This document shows positions 57,310-64,000 of a stretch of 64,000 nt of DNA, in pieces (positions within the stretch are counted from its first letter, which is position 1; every line of letters starts with the position of its first letter). Made by a program: the position numbers and the translations under genes. Below the pieces are notes generated by a model that searched no databases, was not told the origin of the DNA, and was given only the letters and a program-made list of their open reading frames with translations. This DNA is from Gymnopilus junonius. Its lineage: Eukaryota > Basidiomycota > Agaricomycetes > Agaricales > Galerinaceae. Where the stretch lies: the NCBI GenBank assembly GCA_015501075.1, contig JADNYJ010000055.1, positions 124,001-188,000 on the forward strand. The letters run 5' to 3'.

Positions 57310-58694
57310 ATGCCGGGGACACACCTTCTCCCGCCAAATCTCTTAAAGCTCTTTGCTCCCCGTCCACCGCTGCCGTATACTCGCCCAGTCGACAGGGACA
57401 TCGATCGCATTCGAAAAAAGGAGGTCTCTGGCGTCGCAGCCATCCTCGAGCGGCTCAAGGAAGAAAACACAGACTCTCTCATCAATGCAGGCGCTTCAGA
57501 GGGGATGGAAGAAGGGGAGGAGCCCGTCTACACACACGCAGAGGAGACAAAGCGCCAGATTCGACGGGATGAGCGCAAAGCCAAGAAGACAGAGGCTTTC
57601 AAAATCGCCAAGGACACTTGTGCGTAAACTGCTCTTGCATCTGTTCTGTTTTACTAAATCACTTACATTTCAGACAAACCCGCTGATGATGCGGAAGCTA
57701 TTGGTGATCCTTACAAAACTCTATTCATTTCCCGCCTAGTAAACGGTTTTTAACTCATTTGTTCCGGAACAAGCGACTGACGTTGATTCACAGCATAAAT
57801 CTGCTACCGAAACAGATTTACGTCGCGAGTTCGAAGGATACGGAACAATCGAACGAGTCAGAATAGTCCGTGACAAAAAAGGACGTAGCAGAGGATATGC
57901 CTTCATCGTGTACGAGCGGGAACGCGACATGAAAGGTTTCTAGAATTTCTTTTCCGTTAATTTCTCTTACTCACAAATCTACTTCCTGGCAGCGGCGTAC
58001 AAAGAATCCGATGGTTTGCAAATAATGGGTAAGAGAATTCTCGTTGATGTGGAACGAGGCAGAACTGTTCGTGGATGGAAACCTCGCCGCTTGGGTGGCG
58101 GTCTTGGAGGTCGTCCTAAGCGAGTAGAACCTGTTGCACCGGCTCCACCGAGAGGTGGTGGGATCAGAGGTATGGGCGGCGGTGGTGGCGGAAGAGGGGG
58201 CTTTGGTGACCGAGGCGGTGGATTCCGAGGCGGGCGGGGTGGCTTCGGTCGGGGTGGGTATGGAGGCGATCGTGGTGGCGACAGAGGTTTCGGTGGCGAC
58301 AGAGGATACGGCGACAGAGGTGGCGGAGGCTTTAGGGGAGGGTTCAACGGAGGAGGCGGTGATGGTGGCTTCCGAGGTGGCTTCCGGGGCGGAAGAGATG
58401 AACCAGGTGGAAGCTTCAGGTTTGTTAATTTTTTAGAATCGTTTTTCTGCTATAATACTCAATACTCCTATTTACAGGGGTCGCGGCGGTGGCATCGGAT
58501 ACCAAGGTGGGGGTGGCTTCGGAGACAACCAGTCAAACGGGTTTGGTGGGCCTCCTCCACCTGGCGGAGGAGGCTTTGGAGGCCCTCCCCCAGGCCCTCC
58601 TGGCGGCGGTTTCGGAGGCGGTTATCGTGGCGACCTTAAACGGGAAGGTCCAGGCGGGTATGACGATCGAGACGCGAAGCGGCCTCGGTATTAG
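57310..58694 (+). CDS. U1 small nuclear ribonucleoprotein 70 kDa (U1-70K)
   Basis: Five exons (57310-57619, 57674-57738, 57794-57935, 57993-58419, 58478-58694) give 386 residues in frame. The N-terminus [20 protein letters not shown] and the following charged helix are the U1-specific part. The RRM has RNP2 TLFISRL (across intron 2) and RNP1 [13 protein letters not shown]. The family motif [20 protein letters not shown] follows, then a long RGG/Gly-rich tail ending AKRPRY. U1-70K binds stem-loop I of U1 snRNA and acts in 5' splice-site recognition in the nucleus. The Gly/Arg tail replaces the Arg/Ser tail of animals. No defects. Confidence 0.95.
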
Positions 58695-59544
58695 CTCTTT
58701 CAAAGCTAAAGGTACATTTCCGCTCAGGTTCATTCCAAACCTATCAAGCCAAAGCGACTATCCATCGTTATGGTTTAAGTATTCCCCAGGTTTCCTTTTC
58801 TATTATTTTTTATTGTCGCTTGTTTTCGTAAGTATATTATTCTTGATCCCCTCAGGATCAGATTTATGGCAAGTTATTTCCAACGTGCACCCATATGATG
58901 GCGCAATTCGCGGGGAAGCCAAGGCTGACGACGGTGCAGAGTTTTAAACATACTTATGCAGTAATCCGAACGAGTAGGATGAAGGTAGGATGACATTGTA
59001 TTGTTTTCATGTCCAGCTAGCAGATCCTAGAAAATGTCGCTCAAATACTACAAGTCCTCGGATGTATGGCTGCCCTTTACCTTCTAAACGACTATGACTC
59101 GCCATATACTTGTAATCTACTGTACTCGAGTCCATATTTCACGTTCACCTGCTCGAGTAGTGCTAACAATTCTTCTCGGTTCCAGCCCTGGGTATTCCTG
59201 GAGCTTTCGTCGAGAATCCGCTTTTTCATGTCCCTGATTGTCGTCAGCTACGCGAGATGCAATTGTCAAGAGTCAAGGGTCGTCTCTTGGGTATCTTTCC
59301 TACAGTTCTTCTGAGTCTTGGTTAACTCAGGGCTATTTTTTGAATATAGGCATCCTACCTGTCTAGAGTACCATATACAAACAAAACATTCGGAGGACGT
59401 TACAATCACCTTACGGACCACAATTTGCAGCCGACCCTTGAAAGCAAAAGTCCTTTGTTAATGATGGTAACTATTCTGAAACGTGCCAGGATATAGACAC
59501 AACACGGTTCCACAAATTTACTGCTACACTAGTCCAGAAATGAT
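58695..59544. other. Intergenic between convergent genes
   Basis: Holds the 3' ends of U1-70K (+) and eIF5B (-). Frames seen here are extensions of other frames without motifs. Nothing else recognised. Confidence 0.4.
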
Positions 59545-62500
59545 TTATGGAATCCCAAAGCGCTGTATTTCCAAATCATGAGATGATCTCTGCAAATACA
59601 AGTCGAAATTTACTCACGGGCTTCAATGCACGGATAAGAAGCCACTCTTCATTGCTCACATCGGCTTTGAAGTTGTTCTGGTGCGTGGTGTTAGCTGCAA
59701 TTGCATGGGGATGTTAATGAATTACAAACCTTCAACACATCGATGCTCTGCCGGGTGATATGGCTCAGTAGTTCATCTTTTTCGTCGAAATGGCGACCGA
59801 ACATCTTGGCAGACTGATAAACAGCATGCTCGATCTTTACAGCACACCACCTCCGGCTTGAGATTTTTTAACAATCTAGAAATGACGTGTTGGCTTGGAG
59901 TTAAGTAATTAAGTGCACGACCACTTACGTCAAAGTTCTTGTGGTTAATTTCAAGCGAAGTACTAAAAATTGAAATGGGTTAATTTTAAGATGACTCATA
60001 GCTTCAGAGTCAGGTACTCACATTTTGCCTAATTCAATTGTCTCCTTCTTTCCAGTCGCGGGGTCGATTTTCACCACAGCCAATGGTGTGCCGACCCGAA
60101 GGGTTCCGTCCAGAATATCCACACCAAGAATAATAGGGTCTCGCTTACAGAAGGCGGCAATGACCTTGAGACGACAAGGCCATACAGCCTGAGGCGCTGC
60201 ATCTCTTCTCTTAGCTTCGGTGATCTCAGCATTGTAAGCCTTGAACGAATCGAACAAGTGATAGATGATGTCGGCTGATTTGGTGGAAGGCGTCAGTGAC
60301 AATTTGTTGTCACGAGAAAAATAATGTACCTTTGAACAGGCGAATACCCATCTCCTCAGCAAGTCGCTCTGCTTCCTTGTCGACAGGCACATCGAAGCAA
60401 AGAATGCAAGCAAGTTCCTTGGCCTTCTCCAGCATAGTTGCCGCTCGCATGACATCGCGTTTGAACACCGGACCGATGTTGATGCCCGAAACAGGAATCT
60501 TGCTGCTCTTCAAGAAGTCCAATAAAGCCTCAAGTGATCCCAGTGTTGAAGCCTGTACGCAGACACCACGGCCGGACTTGTCGATGTTGTCAAAGAGTGA
60601 AGTCAAATCTGACATGACTTCTTCTTTGAGTTCTTCCTCGTCATCGTCAGGGCCGACAACCAATAGTCGGGAACCTGCGATAGCCTTTTCAAGGTCCGGA
60701 GCAGTGATCTTGACACCAAGTGCTGCTTTGACCTCTTTGTGATGAACGTAGGCGGACTAATAACAACGTGTTAATGCTCCATCCAGAGAGAAAGATAATT
60801 TCGGCTAACCTTGATTCGCAGTTCTCGCAATGGTTGTGGCGTCAAGAGTGCTCTGACCTGTGTGACGATGGGACCATTAAGACCGCAAACGACAATGCGA
60901 TCTCCTTCGTGAAGAATACCGTTGGAGAGGACAACGTCAATGGTCGTTCCCAGACCCTCAACGACCTTGACTTCCAAGACGGTACATTCCAATTCGGAGA
61001 GGTACATCAGACGATCGCTCATGCGCTGCTGGGTCAGGTTGACAAGAAGCATGATCATGTCTGGAACACCTTCTCCAGTTATGGCAGATGTTGGAACCAG
61101 GGAGACATTACGAGCAAAGTTCTTGTTCTCGTAGTATAGGCAGGCATTCAAACCTTCCTCAGCAAAGGCGAGTATTGTCTTGCTGACACGGTCCTCGAAC
61201 TCGCGCTGGACTGAACGATTTTGCTTGGCCAAGGATTCGCGGAAAGCACCATCTGGAGTGGCATCCCAGCCATATATACGATCAATCTAAAAGTGATTTA
61301 ATAATCAACTCCGTGAAGGTAACGCCCCATGAGTTATACCTTGTTGAGGGCGACAATGAAGGGTGTCTTGCGGTCCCTCAAAAGTCGGAGAGACTCCAGG
61401 GTCTGAGCCTCTAAGCCGTGCATGATATCGACCACCAAGATAGCGATATTGCACAAAGAACTGCCTCGAGATCGCAAGTTTGTGAACGACTCGTGACCAG
61501 GTGTGTCAATGACCAAAAGACCAGGTATCTTGTATTCCTGCGCCCCATCCTGGACATTATGAGATAATCAGCATGCATTGCCCATGGTAACATTAGCTTT
61601 GAAGGCGACATACCTTGTTCATGACAGCTGTCTTGGTTTTGATAGCGTCAACAGGGAAATAAGTGGCACCAATTTGCTGTGTGATTCCTCCAGCTTCACC
61701 CTCCTGGACATTTGTTTGACGGATCTATGGTGGAAAGTTAGGCAACAGAAGAACGAGCATATGAACTGTATGTAGTATACCTTATCCAGAAGTTTCGTTT
61801 TGCCGGTATCGACGTGTCCCAAAATACAACAAATAGGACTACGCAAGTCATCCTTGCTGCGAGCAGCCAATGCCTCTTCGTGCGCCTTGGCTTTACGGGC
61901 AGCAGCTTCAGCTTTGCGTTGTGCAGCCAATTTTTGGGTAGCCGTTAGTTCCTCGTCGGACGACTCGTCAGAAGATCCTTCCGAGGATTCTTCTTCACTT
62001 TCACTCTCGTTAGATTCCTCCTCAGAAGAGGATTCCTCCCTTGCGGGTTGAGAAGTTGCAGTAGGTTGGACTTTCCCAGCTGCCGACTTGCCATTAGCTG
62101 GAGCTGGCGCTCTGGCGGGCGCCGCAGCCTTTGGCAGTGCTGGAGCTTTGGTAGCAGCCGGTTTGGCGGTGGAAACTGCGGAAATGAAATTTCAGAAACT
62201 CAAACCTCGAGAAAGCAAGAATTTACCTTTCTTGCCCTCCTCTTCATCACTTGAGGCGTCCCATGAATCTTTAACGCCTGAGGGGGCTGAAGGATTGGTT
62301 CCCTCTCCGTCAGAGCTTTCGTCCCAGTCTGACTTGACGTCGCTGTTCGTCGTTTTCGGCTCTGCAGGCTTTTCTTCAGGAGGTGGACTGGGTGACGGCG
62401 TTTGGTCCACTGGCACAGGTGATCGCGGTCGCGATTCAGGTGCAGGTGACCCGTCTTTCGCACCTGGTCCCTTCTTCTTCTTGCCATAGACAACTTTCTT

Positions 62501-63948
62501 GGGTGCAGACCCCGAGGCTTGCTGCAGGCCCTCGATTTGCACCCCGGAAGCCAAAAGAGCTTGCTTTCGAATTTCGGCCATTTGCCTCTCTTCTCTTTGT
62601 TTCTTCGTTAATAGCCGGCCCTCTTTCTTCGCAAGCTCACGCTTAGCCTGAATAAAGTGTTAATGTTACACTCATTTGATGGAGAAACCGAGTATTACCT
62701 TCTCTTTTTCCTTTCTGCGTTGTTTTTCTTCTTCCTTTCGCCGTTCCTCCTCTTCTGCACGACGTTCCTCCTCCTCTAATCGTTTTCTCTCCTCCTCTTC
62801 TTTCTGCCTAGCCTCTTCCTCTAGCCTCTTCTTCTCCTCCATCATAGCCCTGAGGGCACTGATACCCCCCTTCTTCTTCGAGGCAGCAGCTGAAGGAGCA
62901 GGCGTAGGCGCGGATTCCTCATCTTTCTTCGCTGCCTTCTTCTTCTTCTTCCTTTTAGAATCGGTTTTGGCTTCTGCGGCATCATCTCCTTCCTCTCCGT
63001 TCTCTTCTGCATCTGCGTTCGCCGCAGGCTGTGTAGGGGCTGGAGCTTCTGGAGCGGTCGGTGTTGCTTCGCCTTCAGCCGTTTTCTTCGCTGCAGCTTG
63101 GGCTTTTTTCTTGGCCTGTATAGTCAATCCGGTAAATTAGAATAAATAAGAAAGGATGGTCCCAGACCTTTTCTCGTTCTTTCTTTAATTTTTCCTTCTC
63201 CTTCTTGGATAGTATTTTGGTACCCGATTCTTCGGGTTCCTCATCACCGCCTTCATCCTTGGCTTCGGGAGCAGCCACTGGGGTAGTTGTAGGCGTTTCG
63301 ATATTCTCTAAAGCTAAATGTATTAGAAAAAAGCTTCCATGAGATACCGCACAAGGCAAACGTACCCTTTTCTTCATCCTCCTCCTCCTCTTTTTTGCCT
63401 TGCTTGCCTTTACCCTTCTTATCTTTCTTCTTCTTCTCCTTGACGGGGCCCCATTCTTCATCTGCCAAGTCTTCAGCTGTAACCTCTACAGGCCTTTTGG
63501 ATTCCTCTTTTTCGAGGACTTCATCATTGCCTGCGGAATCCTCTAGATCGGTGACACCGCTCTTGGCCTTTTTCTTCTTCTCCTTATCTTTCTTCTTCCC
63601 CGCATTAGACATCAAGGACTATGGATTGTCAATCAGAACTGCACTGCTTCGATATGTATTACACATCTCACCATCAGTCCTCCTCCCCCTGCGGTATCAT
63701 CTTCTTCGGGAACATCGTCCACTAGAAGTCCCGCATTGGCGAAAGCAGAAAAGCCAGAAGACTTGGGCTTCTTTGCAAATACATCGTCGTCGTCTCCAGC
63801 ATCTTCAACTAGGGGCTTATTTGGCTCGATATCCTCGCCTGCCTTCTCCCTAGATATGATGAGTCTCGGCGAGTTCTGAGCGTCAGTAAACATACCAGTA
63901 GTCGTCATCACCTTTCTTTACTTTCTTTCCCTTGTTTTTTGGTGCCAT
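59545..63948 (-). CDS. FUN12: Translation initiation factor eIF5B (FUN12)
   Basis: The start [18 protein letters not shown] at 63948 leads into a long Lys/Glu/Ala-rich N-terminal half with charged helices. The GTPase core follows: G1 [14 protein letters not shown]2 [13 protein letters not shown]3 IDTPGHE, G4 ALNK-ID across an intron, and G5 PTSAITGEG. Domains II-IV follow ([56 protein letters not shown]). The C-terminus uses a tiny last exon (59562-59545) reading RFGIP and stop after LLIRALKP. eIF5B is the cytosolic GTPase that joins the 60S subunit at the start codon. Low-complexity coding produces open antisense frames that should be ignored. No frame break found over more than 4 kb. Confidence 0.95.
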
Positions 63949-64000
63949 GACTAGTAGATATCAAGATCCGAATGTAGTATATAAGAAAAATGGAATGGAC
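63949..64000. other. eIF5B 5' flank
   Basis: The last 52 bp lie upstream of the eIF5B ATG; too short to say more. Confidence 0.4.

Noticed and set aside
58016..58639. U1-70K frame read through its last intron
   Set aside because: Splicing at 58420-58477 gives the GGxGG tail ending in AKRPRY; read-through gives unrelated sequence.
62676..63140. Rightward 154-codon Ser-rich open frame
   Set aside because: Antisense of the Lys/Glu/Ala-rich eIF5B coding sequence; low-complexity coding keeps the opposite strand open.

Overview
The window reads as nuclear DNA of a filamentous basidiomycete, most likely an Agaricomycete. Genes are dense and on both strands. Coding regions are cut by many short GT-AG introns (mostly 45-90 bp, with CTRAY-like branch sites). 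Several families are typical of mushrooms: F-box/LRR relics, RecQ-like helicase fragments in mobile DNA, and serine-rich GPI proteins. Nothing bacterial is present. All functional names come from protein motifs read by eye; no database search was possible.

Layout. 1-4.1 kb is a decayed accessory region: a 1.09 kb terminal-inverted-repeat element with a 9-bp target duplication and two gene stubs, then an F-box-type pseudogene. 4.1-9.2 kb holds a very long medium-chain dehydrogenase/reductase with a low-complexity N-terminal region. 11.1-12.6 kb is the tRNA thiolase CTU1/NCS6. It shares an upstream region with a histone H3-like locus (13.1-14.5 kb). 15.0-19.3 kb is the SSK1-type response regulator. 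19.6-27.8 kb is a same-strand run of RNA genes: ARS2/SERRATE, ESF2 and cap-binding CBP80. 28.4-30.6 kb holds two proteins I do not recognise, 31.1-31.8 kb a mitochondrial IF3, 32.4-33.2 kb a secreted GPI-type protein, 33.5-34.3 kb tRNA adenosine deaminase TAD2, and 34.4-37.8 kb a prolyl oligopeptidase. 37.8-44.2 kb is gene-poor, with a cytochrome P450 relic and a cluster of inverted repeats. 44.2-63.9 kb is again gene-dense: an FLX1-type mitochondrial carrier, a large PPR-like protein, a DAG-lipase-type hydrolase, a small membrane protein, an APC-family permease, U1-70K and eIF5B.

How the genes fit together. Much of the content is RNA and translation machinery. CBP80 and ARS2 act together on capped transcripts, U1-70K defines 5' splice sites, ESF2 acts in 18S rRNA processing, CTU1 and TAD2 modify tRNA wobble bases, and mtIF3 and eIF5B act in initiation. 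SSK1 belongs to the HOG stress pathway.

Main points for a second look: the TIR element, which looks like an internally deleted relative of a helicase-carrying transposon; a divergent histone H3-like gene hidden in short exons; an 18-mer of overlapping ACGCGT/CGCGT boxes present both in that element and upstream of the histone fold; and apparent single-base deletions in several otherwise constrained genes (SSK1, prolyl oligopeptidase and two others), which may be real decay or assembly indels.
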